Shown piece by piece: positions 1 to 7,366 of a stretch of 34,312 nucleotides of DNA; positions within the stretch are counted from its first letter, which is position 1, and every line of letters starts with the position of its first letter. Below the pieces are notes generated by a model. The model searched no databases and had not been told where the DNA came from. It saw only the letters and a program-made list of their open reading frames with translations. A program made the translations under genes and the position numbers. Source of the stretch: Bryobacterales bacterium (GTDB lineage Bacteria; Acidobacteriota; Terriglobia; Bryobacterales; Bryobacteraceae); contig PMSX01000331.1 in the NCBI GenBank assembly GCA_003167495.1, positions 1 through 34,312 on the forward strand, read 5' to 3'.

Positions 1-976
1 CCAGGTTATGGGTTCTGCCACAAGTCTGCAAGGTCTTAAGTTGGAGCCAGGGCTGCGCCTGTTCGGGAACGGCGGACTCGCGGCTCTGGAGAAACAAAAG
101 GTCAGTCGTAACATCGGTGCCGGCATTCGCGCGGAAGGTGCCGTTGGGAAGGCGCACGGCGGCGAGCAGGTTGGCTTTGGAAGCGACATATTCGCGGACG
201 GCGCTGTTCTGCTTATCGAGAGTATGGCGGCTGGTGATCAAAGCCAGCAAACCACCGGGCCGGACCAGATCGACGGACTTGGCGAGGAAGTAATCATGAA
301 TGGAACGGGTCAAGGCGGGGTGCTTTTTGTAGCGTGAGTCGAGCACGGGATAGGCGCCGAACGGAACGTTTCCGACGACGAGGTCGAAGAATCCATCCGG
401 GAGGGCGACGGTTTCAAATCCGGCCAGGCGGATCTGCGAGTCCGGGTACAGGAATTGCGCGATGCGGGCGGACAGGGGATCGAGTTCAATGCCGACGCGG
501 ACGGTGTTCGGAGCGAGGCTGTCGGGCATGAGGCCGAAGAAATGACCAATGCCCAGCGACGGTTCGAGGATGTGGAGAGGAGATGTGGCGCCGAACCGGG
601 TGAGGGTCTCCCAGATGGCGGTGATCACGGGTGCCGAAGTGTAATGCGCGTTGGGCGTCGAGGCGCGTGCCGCCGCGTAGTCCGCTTCGCTCAATAGTTC
701 TTTCAAATCCGTGGCTGCGGGTTGCCACTCCGGCGCGGGGGACGGCTGAAAGAGTTGGGGCAGTGCGCCCCAGCCGGTGTAGCGAACCAGAATCCGTTTC
801 TCTTCGTCGGACGCGGGCCGCTGTTCCCGTTCGAGCAACTGCAGGAGGCGGATGGCTTCCAGGTTGGCGGCCGCCTTTTGGCGCGGCGTGCCGTTTCCGA
901 CAACCAGGTTCGAAGGAAAGCGGAAATCGCGGGCGAGGGTGGTTACCGGGGCGGCAAGCTCGGCGAAGCACTCCAC
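1..976 (-). CDS. DarB-like N6-adenine DNA methylase/helicase, N-terminal part (runs off window)
   Basis: This is the 5' part of a large methylase of the kind carried by plasmids, phages and integrative elements (DarB-like; adenine methylase domain usually followed by a helicase). The frame is open to base 1, so the C-terminus lies outside the window. Visible marks are VRYTGWGALPQLF near residue 60, HILEPSLGIGHFFG (SAM-binding motif I) and GNVPFGAYPVLDSRYKKH (motif IV, an NPPF-type catalytic motif) about residue 200. Such proteins methylate invading or own DNA and help mobile DNA evade restriction. The GTG at 976 was chosen because upstream of it this frame has shadow-like codon use while another frame (943-1182) has the GC-rich third positions. 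The frame itself, however, stays open to an ATG at 1291. Confidence 0.82.
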   Translation of the reverse strand, partial: MECFAELAAPVTTLARDFRFPSNLVVGNGTPRQKAAANLEAIRLLQLLEREQRPASDEEKRILVRYTGWGALPQLFQPSPAPEWQPAATDLKELLSEADYAAARASTPNAHYTSAPVITAIWETLTRFGATSPLHILEPSLGIGHFFGLMPDSLAPNTVRVGIELDPLSARIAQFLYPDSQIRLAGFETVALPDGFFDLVVGNVPFGAYPVLDSRYKKHPALTRSIHDYFLAKSVDLVRPGGLLALITSRHTLDKQNSAVREYVASKANLLAAVRLPNGTFRANAGTDVTTDLLFLQSRESAVPEQAQPWLQLKTLQTCGRTHNL

Positions 977-1182
977 TCGTTCAGGGCGATCTCCAGAGCT
1001 GCGTTGTACTCCATCTTCTGGACCATCGTGAGTTGGTAAAGCGTTTCGACCAGTTGTTCGTTCGCCTGACTGAGCGCCGGCAACAGTTGCTTCGAGGCTG
1101 CGAGGGTCGCCACCATCTCCGGAGCCGCGGAGGTCCAGCGTTGGAGGATCATTCGGCTGGTGAGTGGCAGTATATCGTCCAT
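943..1182 (-). CDS. small hypothetical protein upstream of the methylase
   Basis: A 79-residue protein of unknown function, starting MDDILPLTSRMIL. It is predicted helical, with no membrane segment and no motif I recognise. It overlaps the methylase start at 976 by about 34 bases, which suggests translational coupling. Third codon positions are strongly G/C in this frame and not in the overlapping methylase frame, which is why I regard this frame as the coding one here. It may be the second half of a slightly longer protein whose first third lies in another frame at 1183-1291. Confidence 0.6.
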   Translation of the reverse strand: MDDILPLTSRMILQRWTSAAPEMVATLAASKQLLPALSQANEQLVETLYQLTMVQKMEYNAALEIALNEWSASPSLPPR

Positions 1183-1291
1183 CGCCTGCTATGACGATAG
1201 CAGCGAGGCTGGTGTCGTTGTCGGTCTGCTGAACGGCAAACAAGCTCAGCTGATCTAGGAAGCGGTCGGAATCTTTGGCGCGAAGCGGCAT
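1183..1291 (-). other. coding-like segment with ATG at 1291, possible frameshifted 5' part of the small gene
   Basis: From ATG 1291 the minus strand encodes MPLRAKDSDRFLDQL and about 20 further residues with coding-like third positions. Near 1190 the codon bias fades in this frame and appears in the frame of 943-1182. Either the two parts form one gene broken by a one-base indel, or they are two overlapping small genes. A leader-repeat copy lies directly upstream (1300-1425), so this ATG is probably a genuine translation start. Confidence 0.4.
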
Positions 1292-1299
1292 GAGGTTTG

Positions 1300-1425
1300 G
1301 AAAATCCCTTTCTGTCCTGCTGGACACGACAGTGAGGAACGAAGGGAGTCAAGGCCGGAGCGAAGCGGAGTGCAGTTCAGCCTTGATCCCGTAGTTAGGA
1401 TGGGAAGACCAGCAGACAGGAAGGC
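1300..1425 (-). promoter_or_regulatory. structured 5' leader, copy 1 (diverged)
   Basis: This is the first of three related leaders, each ending just upstream of a minus-strand start codon. On the RNA strand the outer arms are at 1409-1416 and 1316-1323 (the latter is CCTGCTGG on the plus strand). The inner hairpin arms are at 1380-1387 and 1348-1355 (GTCAAGGC on the plus strand). The Shine-Dalgarno AAGGGA (1305-1310) is complementary to TCCCTT (1342-1347). The two other copies use a different SD with a matching different partner, so the pairing co-varies. This copy lacks the distal part (GGTGTCGCT end) found in copies 2 and 3. It occupies most of the gene-free stretch before ATG 1291. Confidence 0.6.
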
Positions 1426-1579
1426 GTGCTTGCGTATCGCGATGCGGAAGGAGCAGGATTCTGCCTTGAATCTTTCCGTTCACTCAGGGGCTTGATGAGC
1501 AGGATGCAAAGGAGTTCCGGGATCGGCAGAACAACGGGGCACGCGAGCGAGGCGCCCGTCGGATGGAACGGTCAAGGCA

Positions 1580-1613
1580 GTGGCTCCCGTCTGGCGGTTT
1601 GGAAGGGAGCCAC
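1580..1613 (-). terminator. hairpin downstream of the 1640-1864 gene
   Basis: A perfect 9-bp stem, GTGGCTCCC (1580-1588) with GGGAGCCAC (1605-1613), lies 27 bases past the stop of the minus-strand gene at 1640. No clear U-tract follows on that strand, so termination is only inferred. The remainder of 1426-1639 shows no gene. Confidence 0.4.
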
Positions 1614-1639
1614 TCACCGATAGAAAGGAAGGGAAGAGG

Positions 1640-1864
1640 CTAGCGCCTCCTCACACTGGCTTGATACTGTGCCAGGGCTTTTTTGAAACGCAGCCAATCT
1701 TGGGGATCGGGGATGCACGTGGCGGCTTGCGAAACGAAGTCATAGAGATCGGAGTCGCGGTCGGCGGCGGTGGGCAGGTCGGTTGGACCGGAAGGACGGC
1801 TGGTGGCTGCTGCGTCCCAGTCGATGGCATCTACGATCATGTCTAAATCTGTTGTAACGGTCAT
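1640..1864 (-). CDS. small acidic hypothetical protein
   Basis: A 74-residue protein of unknown function, starting MTVTTDLDMIVDAIDWDAAA. It is acidic in its first half and basic at the C-terminus, with no membrane segment. The start is well supported: AAGGAG lies six bases before ATG 1864. That ribosome site is the 3' end of leader copy 2, so expression is probably controlled by the leader. The first 125 bases of the reading-frame region are also crossed, in another frame of the same strand, by the tail of the long upstream ORF. That tail is most likely a readthrough artefact. Confidence 0.65.
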   Translation of the reverse strand: MTVTTDLDMIVDAIDWDAAATSRPSGPTDLPTAADRDSDLYDFVSQAATCIPDPQDWLRFKKALAQYQASVRRR

Positions 1865-3227
1865 GAAAGACTCCTTGTCTGTCCTGCTGGACGGAGTCCT
1901 GGGGAGCGGAGGGAGTCAAGGCCGGAGCGCTAGCGGAGTGCCATTCAGCCTTGACGCCCGCAGCTAGGATCGAAAGGCTAGCAGGAAGAGAAAAAGTACA
2001 TTGCGCCTGCGGCTGATTTTGGGGAGCGACACCGCATGGAAGAACGATGACTTTCAGCGCGGACGAGTAGTTCAACTGATCGAGGCTCGGCGGGGCGCCG
2101 GGTGCATTTTCGGACTCGTCAAATATCTTGAGCATGTCCTTCATGGCCTTTTGCATCTTCTCGTCAAGTATCTTGGGTGGTCCCGTAGATCGCCACCGTG
2201 GCAGATAGGTGTCCCACAGCCGGGTTGTGAGAAAACTTGTGTCGAGCGGTGGGTATTGTGCGAAGTGGTGGAGACCCCTATCAAACTCTGAGGCCGGTAA
2301 TGCGGAAAAGAGATCGACCAGTCGCTTTAATTCCTCTTTGAAATCGTTGCCGTTCACAAATGTTTGTGTGCCGTTGAGAAACAGCGGAACGATCTGAACG
2401 TGGAAGTTATCTTTCGACGTAAAGATAGAGCAGAAGGGTAAATAGTACAGGTATGCCAGATCAACGTGGTGGCTCGGCTTGACGTTCCGAAGCAGTTGGG
2501 TTGGCAGGATAAGGCAGAAGAAAATGTTGATCGACAACGCGAATATGAAATATGGCAAATAATCCCGCAGCGGTGGCCGGCGATTTGAAATCCATTTATT
2601 GATCACATAATCGCTCGCTTCGGGTACGCCCAGAATCTCAAGGCCGAACCTGGTCAGCCATTCAGGATCGGTATTGTCAATCAAAACGTCCGTCATGGCG
2701 CGAGCGTCTTCCAAAGTCTTGGGTTTACGAAGATGCGGACCTAATTCCTTCCTGACGCTGGATGACATTGCATCAAGGTCGATTGATGTGAGCGACCGGC
2801 GCCACCATCGGGCGATATCGCGTTCGGCTTGAAGGAATTCGTGCTTCATCCAGCGATACAGGGCGTTTTGTTCTTGGCTCTGCTCGAATATCGCGCCTTT
2901 TTGGTCACCAAGCTGAATGTAATGCCCTTCGCCGACGCATGGCCTCCCCAACACCGTGGGTAGCTTGAAATGACCCTGCAACTCACTTCGGAGGATGTCG
3001 AGATGATGGACGTTAGCCCGACAGCCATCTGGTGTTTTTTCGGCCAGTGAAACGACGAGCTGTTCGGGGGTGCTTTTGCTGCGCATTTCCTTTTCTAAGT
3101 CAGCCAGGCATTCGACAAAGAAAACGGGCGTCAGCACCGACGTATAAAAGTTGTCGAGCATCACCGCCTCATCGGTGTTGAGGCTTTGTAATACGGATTT
3201 ATCGAAGATCAGCGTCGGCCCGAGCAT
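1740..3227 (-). CDS. PIN-like hypothetical protein with a chimeric C-terminus
   Basis: A protein of about 400 native residues, function not established. The N-terminus, LIFDKSVLQSL, with acidic residues near 40-45 (VECLADLEKE) and a late FTSKDNFHV, resembles the spaced acidic layout of PIN-type nucleases. That is a tentative fold guess, not a recognised family. Mid-protein YFIFALSINIFFCLI is strongly hydrophobic. From roughly residue 397 the frame runs into leader copy 2 (below base 2034) and then into the neighbouring gene in another frame, ending at 1740. The last 95 or so residues therefore look acquired, not native. The original stop was probably lost when the leader sequence joined here. 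ATG 3227 follows a 200-base gap from the tRNA. Confidence 0.6.
   Translation of the reverse strand: MLGPTLIFDKSVLQSLNTDEAVMLDNFYTSVLTPVFFVECLADLEKEMRSKSTPEQLVVSLAEKTPDGCRANVHHLDILRSELQGHFKLPTVLGRPCVGEGHYIQLGDQKGAIFEQSQEQNALYRWMKHEFLQAERDIARWWRRSLTSIDLDAMSSSVRKELGPHLRKPKTLEDARAMTDVLIDNTDPEWLTRFGLEILGVPEASDYVINKWISNRRPPLRDYLPYFIFALSINIFFCLILPTQLLRNVKPSHHVDLAYLYYLPFCSIFTSKDNFHVQIVPLFLNGTQTFVNGNDFKEELKRLVDLFSALPASEFDRGLHHFAQYPPLDTSFLTTRLWDTYLPRWRSTGPPKILDEKMQKAMKDMLKIFDESENAPGAPPSLDQLNYSSALKVIVLPCGVAPQNQPQAQCTFSLPASLSILAAGVKAEWHSASAPALTPSAPQDSVQQDRQGVFHDRYNRFRHDRRCHRLGRSSHQPSFRSNRPAHRRRPRLRSL
1866..2033 (-). promoter_or_regulatory. structured 5' leader, copy 2
   Basis: A full-length leader copy. 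On the RNA strand it begins GGTGTCGCT (2033 end) and finishes with the ribosome site of the 1640-1864 gene. Outer arms are at 1978-1985 and 1883-1890; the inner hairpin is at 1948-1955 and 1915-1922 (GCCTTGAC/GTCAAGGC). An anti-SD, GACTCC (1893-1898), can pair with the SD-containing GGAGTC (1869-1874). The outer 3' arm lies between the anti-SD and the SD, so the two pairings compete or form a pseudoknot. Confidence 0.6.
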
Positions 3228-3408
3228 ATAACAAGGTTAGCGGGTTTCGTAGATTGCTGCCGTTCTGATAGACCGGTTCGCCTGAGACATTTGGCTTGAG
3301 TATTTGGAGAAGGAAATTGGTCTGTGACCGCTCTTGTAATTTCAAGCAGGGGTGCTAATGTCGAGGGACGGTACAGCCGGGAGCGGCGTTGACCGTGAAG
3401 GAAATGGG

Positions 3409-3434
3409 GCCGGTCATTCTACTTAGTGACCGGC
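3409..3434 (+). terminator. hairpin with T-run between the PIN-like gene and the tRNA
   Basis: A perfect 8-bp stem, GCCGGTCA (3409-3416) with TGACCGGC (3427-3434), is followed on the plus strand by TCTTTTTT, a good intrinsic terminator in that direction. On the minus strand the same hairpin lies just beyond the tRNA 3' end and could also help end tRNA transcription. A 22-codon plus-strand ORF (3358-3426, with AGGGG before its ATG) ends inside the hairpin; I do not call it a gene. Otherwise 3228-3441 holds nothing I recognise. Confidence 0.5.
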
Positions 3435-3441
3435 TCTTTTT

Positions 3442-3517
3442 TGGAGAGCCGTGTCAGGTTCAAACTGACGACATCAAACTTGGAAGGATTGCGCTCTACC
3501 AACTGAGCTAACGGCTC
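3442..3517 (-). tRNA. tRNA-Gly(UCC)-like gene with encoded CCA
   Basis: A 76-base cloverleaf reads on the minus strand from 3517 to 3442. The acceptor is GAGCCGT paired perfectly with ACGGCTC, then T and CCA. The D-arm is GCTC/GAGC with AGTTGGTA as loop; the T-arm GTCAG/CTGAC is perfect. The anticodon loop is CTTCCAA, giving UCC (plus-strand 3482-3484), which reads GGA/GGG glycine codons. Oddities: a T-T mismatch in the anticodon stem (positions 30 and 40) and T instead of C at position 56, which weakens the usual G19-C56 contact. The body resembles a lysine-type tRNA more than a typical bacterial glycine tRNA. It could be a decaying copy or an element-borne tRNA. Confidence 0.8.
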
Positions 3518-3543
3518 GAAAATGACTTTGTCTGTCCCAGTAA

Positions 3544-4323
3544 TCACGCCTTGGCTGCCTTCGCTATCAATTCGTGCTCGATAGCGCCGATACGGGTTCT
3601 ATCCTTCCAAGGGCGGTAAAGGAGTTGGGCTGTGGTGCGGACACTCATTCCGGTGCCGTCGTCGTATTCTGCCGAGATTGTAAAAATCCTGTCAGACATC
3701 AGCTCGTCAACGCTTGAATCTGTATATGCCCTTCGCAAGAAGTGCGGCAGATTGTGAGAAAACAGCGGCGACGACTCGGGGATTTTGACGTTGACGTTTG
3801 CCGAAGCCTGCGGGGCAAGAAACGGAATTATCGCCGGAGAAAATGTGCCGTGCTCGGTGTTGACGGTCAACGGAAGAACGCGGATGTTGTACGCGGTGCG
3901 TGTCAGGGACACGTTGCGGACGATAACCGGCTTATTAGGATTTCTCGCAAGGGCCTCTGGCATCGTCTGGAAGGCGTTTCGGTCTTCATATGAATATTCG
4001 AAAACCACTTCCGGCCGATCGGCCGGCATCTGGGTTGCGGCTGGTGTTACCTGAGTCATCTCGCTATCGGGTATTGCCAGCGCTTTCTTGATAAGAACAG
4101 CCAAGATGAATATCAGACAGGTCAATGTAAACGTCGCCAAGGCTGCCAAAATCCTTACAGGCACCGGCACGTTATTCCACGCATAAACGACCCTGCCTAG
4201 AGCTGTGGCAAAAATTGCGGCAATCACTGCCCACCAGCCGAGCAGATCGAGAAGGCCCTTCGCCGCCATAACCTGGCGGTAAAGGCCCCATACCTTCTTC
4301 AGCAGCTTGAACAGTTTAGACAC
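3544..4323 (-). CDS. two-TM membrane protein of unknown function
   Basis: A 259-residue protein with two N-terminal hydrophobic segments (about residues 26-48, LLGWWAVIAAIFATALGRVV, and 56-80, ILAALATFTLTCLIFILAVL). A soluble C-terminal domain of about 170 residues follows, rich in beta-like stretches (VVFEYSYEDRNAF, NVSLTRTAYNIRVLPL). This fits an inner-membrane anchor with a cytoplasmic domain. The product is not recognised. The GTG at 4323 has no clear ribosome site; an ATG at residue 19 is an alternative. It lies immediately upstream of the tRNA on the same strand (26-base gap). Confidence 0.65.
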   Translation of the reverse strand: MSKLFKLLKKVWGLYRQVMAAKGLLDLLGWWAVIAAIFATALGRVVYAWNNVPVPVRILAALATFTLTCLIFILAVLIKKALAIPDSEMTQVTPAATQMPADRPEVVFEYSYEDRNAFQTMPEALARNPNKPVIVRNVSLTRTAYNIRVLPLTVNTEHGTFSPAIIPFLAPQASANVNVKIPESSPLFSHNLPHFLRRAYTDSSVDELMSDRIFTISAEYDDGTGMSVRTTAQLLYRPWKDRTRIGAIEHELIAKAAKA

Positions 4324-4513
4324 GGTTGGGAGAAGTCTATCATCCGAGTGTCGCTTGTCGGTTTCTTGGAATTATGGTTGTAAAGGGGATCGTGTCAATC
4401 AAAAAACGCGGGCTGGAGTTGCTAGAAGGTGAAGCGAATGCACCGAGCCGGGAGGTCGAGTACATATATGATGCGCGGAAGCGGTTTGAGGAATAAATAG
4501 ATAATCCTCGATC

Positions 4514-5230
4514 ATGAAGAAAAATACGAAACCGCCGAGTCTGGATGTTCTCGATAACAAACTGATGGACGGGCTTCGGTTTTGCACGAAGGTCTATAAC
4601 CTATATGAGGACATCCGCGCCCAACCGGACGGATTAAAGAAGATTCGGCTTATCGACAGCAAGCTTGAAAAGCGCCTGCTGGAAGAGTTGTTTCCGATTG
4701 TGCAGTACATTCAGGTCCATTACCGTAGCGGAAATCGGTTCAAGGTGCGTTGGCTAAGCGGCTCCCAGTCATACGACGCTATCATCTGGACTCCCTTTTT
4801 AATGGTGAAGAATACGACTACGCCGCGAAAAATATATCTGGAAGTTACGATGGCGATTCACCAGAATGCCCATCTGGTTCGTCAAGAGATTCACCAGAAG
4901 GGTGGATCGTTTGGGCCGAAAAACATCAGCAGAGATAGAAAGACGGGGGAAATAAAATCAACCCCTCATGTTTACGGTGGTGATCATATTACCGAACTTG
5001 CACAGCAAATCGTTGATAGGCTGGCGGCGAAGAGCGCCAAGCCGTACCCAAAGAGCACGATACTGATTGTGAATTGCCACCCCAATGGCCTGATCCTACA
5101 GGACGAGTGGTTGCAGGCGGTTGAAATAGTCAAAGCAACCGGCGCGCACGGAGGCTTCCGGCAAGTGTTCCTGTTTGAGTCGCGTGGCCACCTATGGGCG
5201 ACACTTTGGGGCACGAACAAGATGACGTGA
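4514..5230 (+). CDS. hypothetical protein, possible nuclease-like fold
   Basis: A 238-residue soluble protein with no family I can name. YDAIIWTPFLM, KIYLEVTMAIHQNAHLVRQE and STILIVNCHP follow one another like the D, ExT/K-like strand and core strand of a restriction-endonuclease fold. The expected lysine after the glutamate is absent, so catalysis is doubtful. It is the only plus-strand gene in the first 14 kb. The start ATG 4514 sits after a short inverted repeat, GAGGA (4488-4492) with TCCTC (4505-4509), which could mask the ribosome site. Confidence 0.6.
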   Translation: MKKNTKPPSLDVLDNKLMDGLRFCTKVYNLYEDIRAQPDGLKKIRLIDSKLEKRLLEELFPIVQYIQVHYRSGNRFKVRWLSGSQSYDAIIWTPFLMVKNTTTPRKIYLEVTMAIHQNAHLVRQEIHQKGGSFGPKNISRDRKTGEIKSTPHVYGGDHITELAQQIVDRLAAKSAKPYPKSTILIVNCHPNGLILQDEWLQAVEIVKATGAHGGFRQVFLFESRGHLWATLWGTNKMT

Positions 5231-5493
5231 ACCCCAGCTGCGGCTTCCACTTTTGTGCATAATTCTTGATTTATGCACTCCGGTTAATCCCGATACGTCG
5301 GCATAGCAACTGCGATCTGAACTGTACGGCGACCTGGCCGTATCTTGCACCTTGCACCGGGAAGAATCCTGGCCAAGCGGGCCTACGTTACGGTGAAGAG
5401 CTCTGTGCGCTTACGAAGGGGAAAATGGCGGCGATACTCGGAAGACATGGAAACGCAAATGCTAGCCAATAAGGCGAGCGCTTAAACCCGCAT

Positions 5494-5679
5494 TCAGCAC
5501 ACAACTTTTGTAAGGCCGCTAAGAATACGCTTCAACGTGCGGTCGTAAGATTGAACATCCCGCCAATTGCTGAAATCGCCGATGTTCCGCAATTCACGCA
5601 GTTCCTCAGCAAGCGAGTCATCAGCCTTTAGAACGGCGTCAAAGGCTGAATTTCGGGCAGCGACACCGCTCCTTTCCAC
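5494..5679 (-). pseudogene. remnant of a small helical protein
   Basis: A 61-residue open frame with a plausible helical sequence (LAEELRELRNIGDFSNWRDV). It has no good start: the only candidate is GTG 5679 without a ribosome site, and a stop lies 16 codons upstream. Bases 5644-5667 within it match the distal end of the leader repeat (GGTGTCGCTGC on the minus strand). The 5' end was therefore probably replaced by leader sequence, as happened to the 3' end of the 1740-3227 gene. The flanking stretches 5231-5493 and 5680-5827 hold no gene I can support. Confidence 0.35.
5644..5667 (-). repeat. fragment of the leader repeat (distal end only)
   Basis: Twenty-four bases match the distal ends of the full leader copies at 2011-2033 and 6243-6265, with one inserted base and a few substitutions. 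The shared core on the minus strand is GGTGTCGCTGC followed by CGAAAT and CAGCC. This marks a common boundary for the repeat and suggests that the repeats recombine with genes. Confidence 0.45.
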
Positions 5680-5827
5680 GCGCGGAAGCGCGCGGCCAAC
5701 CGATGCTTCCTATGCGGCGAAAACAAAAAGTAGGCTCCGCACCACGATTACGCAAAAGTGGCCATCGGATGCTTCCTTTTAACGATGCGGCTCTGCCTGC
5801 TTCACGCTCTGCAACGGTCCGAATTCG

Positions 5828-6097
5828 CTACGATTCGGCGAGTTCCGCCAATATGTCTCCATGGCAGCTCTGGGGCGCGCACCAGCAGCCGAGGACCTTC
5901 CCTTTCAGTTCGGACTCCACGGCTGCCAACAACGCCGGATGGCCGAGAATATACGCGCGGTATTTCTCGATGACCTGTTCACGATTGCCGTCGCGGCCGA
6001 TCACGAAGGGATTGCCCCACTTCGAGGGCCGGCCAATATAGATGTCGAACGGGGCGCGTTTGCAGTGCACGACTTTTGTGGTTCGAGTGCTTGTCAT
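5828..6097 (-). CDS. DUF4326 domain protein
   Basis: An 89-residue protein that matches the DUF4326 family, common in phages and mobile elements, by KRAPFDIYIGRPSKWGNPF (residues 13-31) and the C-terminal GCWCAPQSCHGDILAEL. Function is unknown. The conserved Cys/His residues suggest a small catalytic or metal-binding site. ATG 6097 has AAGGAG six bases upstream, supplied by leader copy 3. The family normally has this length, so the gene looks intact. Confidence 0.85.
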   Translation of the reverse strand: MTSTRTTKVVHCKRAPFDIYIGRPSKWGNPFVIGRDGNREQVIEKYRAYILGHPALLAAVESELKGKVLGCWCAPQSCHGDILAELAES

Positions 6098-6098
6098 A

Positions 6099-6265
6099 AA
6101 AGACTCCTTGTTGTCCTGCTGGACGGAGTCCTGGGGGAGCGCAGGGAGTCAAGGCCGGAGCGCCAGCGGAGTGCCATTGAGCCTTGACCCCGCAGCTAGG
6201 ATGGAGATGCCAGCAGGAAGAGAAGAAGTACATTGCGCCTGCGGCTGATTTCGCGCAGCGACACC
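6099..6265 (-). promoter_or_regulatory. structured 5' leader, copy 3
   Basis: Full-length and about 80-85% identical to copy 2 by eye. Outer arms are at 6210-6217 and 6115-6122 (CCAGCAGG/CCTGCTGG, perfect). Inner hairpin arms are at 6181-6188 and 6148-6155 (GCCTTGAC/GTCAAGGC, perfect). The anti-SD at 6125-6130 is complementary to the SD-containing GGAGTC at 6102-6107. The leader starts only 22 bases from the ssb stop, so it may act inside an ssb-DUF4326 transcript. Confidence 0.62.
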
Positions 6266-6287
6266 TTTTGAAAAGGGGCGAAGGCCC

Positions 6288-6713
6288 CTAAGGGGCCTCC
6301 TGCGTCTCTGGTTCAGCGGTCTGCGATTCGGCCGCTTCGCGCTTGCCGTTAGAGGAACGGTCCAGAATGCGGATGGTATCGGCCTTGAGTTCGACGACGA
6401 GCTGTTTGATCACGTGGTCGATGGGCTTCTTGCCGTTCTGAACTTTGATCGTGCGATCGTATTCGCGGGTGGTGAGTTCGCCCTGTATGAAGACATGAGC
6501 GCCGCTGACGAGACGTTCCGCCAATTTGCCGAAGCCGTCGCCGAAGCCGACGACCTGGTGCCATTGGGTCTTTTCCTGCCACTCGTCGTTGTTGTCCTTC
6601 CAGGACCGCTTGGTCGCGACGCTGAACTTCACCACGGGGGTGCCGTTCGGCAAAGTCTTGGTTTCGACGTCCTTGCCTAAAAACCCGATGATCGAAAGCT
6701 GATTGAGATTCAC
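6288..6713 (-). CDS. ssb: single-stranded DNA-binding protein
   Basis: A 141-residue SSB that coats single-stranded DNA during replication, transfer or repair. The OB-fold spans about residues 1-108, with the family pattern NQLSIIGFLGKDVE, VVKFSVATKRSW, KTQWHQVVGFG and VFIQGELTTREY. The C-terminal tail ends QEAP and lacks the usual acidic DDDIPF-type tip that recruits partner proteins. This is common in SSBs of plasmids and integrative elements. The start is GTG 6713, preceded by a purine-rich AGAAGGAA. It sits upstream of the leader and DUF4326 gene, in keeping with a mobile-element core. Confidence 0.93.
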   Translation of the reverse strand: MNLNQLSIIGFLGKDVETKTLPNGTPVVKFSVATKRSWKDNNDEWQEKTQWHQVVGFGDGFGKLAERLVSGAHVFIQGELTTREYDRTIKVQNGKKPIDHVIKQLVVELKADTIRILDRSSNGKREAAESQTAEPETQEAP

Positions 6714-7366
6714 TTGAAAATTCCTTCTTTCTGCCCTTTGCTTGGGCGCGAAAAAGCTGCGGCGGGCTGCTCCCGCCTCACAAGCGACTGCATTCTATGG
6801 GGGACCGAAAGAATTTTGATTTGGCTGAGCGGAGCGAACAAATTCTTTGGGTGGTTCCGTAGAAAGCAGAAGGAGCGCCGTGTGCAGGGCGCAGGAATTA
6901 CGCCCGAAGCCGTGCCAAGAAAAGGACGGGAAGAAAGGAATACAGGGGATCGTCAGCGAGACTCAAAGGGAGTTGTGGCTGGACTGAGAAATGCAATAGC
7001 GGAATGGGCGTGGTGGTTTTGACGTCGGTACGGGATGAAACAGAAGGACGCAACGATGGGGATGGGAAGAAGAGATGGTGTCACCGTGGCGGCGTTTGGT
7101 GAACGTGGCATGCGTGGAGGAAAGGCGGGGTGCGCCCATGTTTTCGTGCAGGGCGTTGGTCGTGAATTCTGAGCGCTATTCCAATTTCCAAACGGCGGAT
7201 GGTCAATCGACTGCGGTCAGAAAAACGGTAGGTTTGAATCAAGGCCGATACCCGCGCAGCGTCCTCGATTCGCGTTTTGGCTGGATCGTATTTGTATGGG
7301 AAGGCAGTATGGCTTTTGCAGGGCGCTGCGAAACTGGCGGCGCTCCCAGATAAATCGACTCTTGGA
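6714..7366. other. gene-free stretch upstream of ssb
   Basis: About 650 bases with short open frames on both strands, none with coding-like composition, a ribosome site or a recognisable product. It must contain the ssb promoter near its left end. I see no repeat or convincing hairpin here. Confidence 0.5.

Noticed and set aside
631..1194. 187-codon plus-strand frame at the left end
   Set aside because: Opposite the methylase and the small upstream gene. The methylase motifs on the minus strand are unambiguous.
3358..3426. 22-codon plus-strand ORF with AGGGG before its ATG, ending in the terminator hairpin
   Set aside because: Interesting as a possible attenuator peptide, but there is no downstream plus-strand gene for it to control; too short to support.
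4488..4509. Small hairpin before the 4514 gene as a riboswitch
   Set aside because: Only a 5-bp stem with an A/T loop; noted with the gene but too weak to call.
5703..6187. Overlapping plus-strand frames of 108-112 codons
   Set aside because: They are antisense to the DUF4326 gene and cross the leader repeat; no coding character.
6714..7353. Two plus-strand frames (102 and 92 codons) upstream of ssb
   Set aside because: No ribosome site, odd composition and no similarity that I recognise; treated as non-coding.
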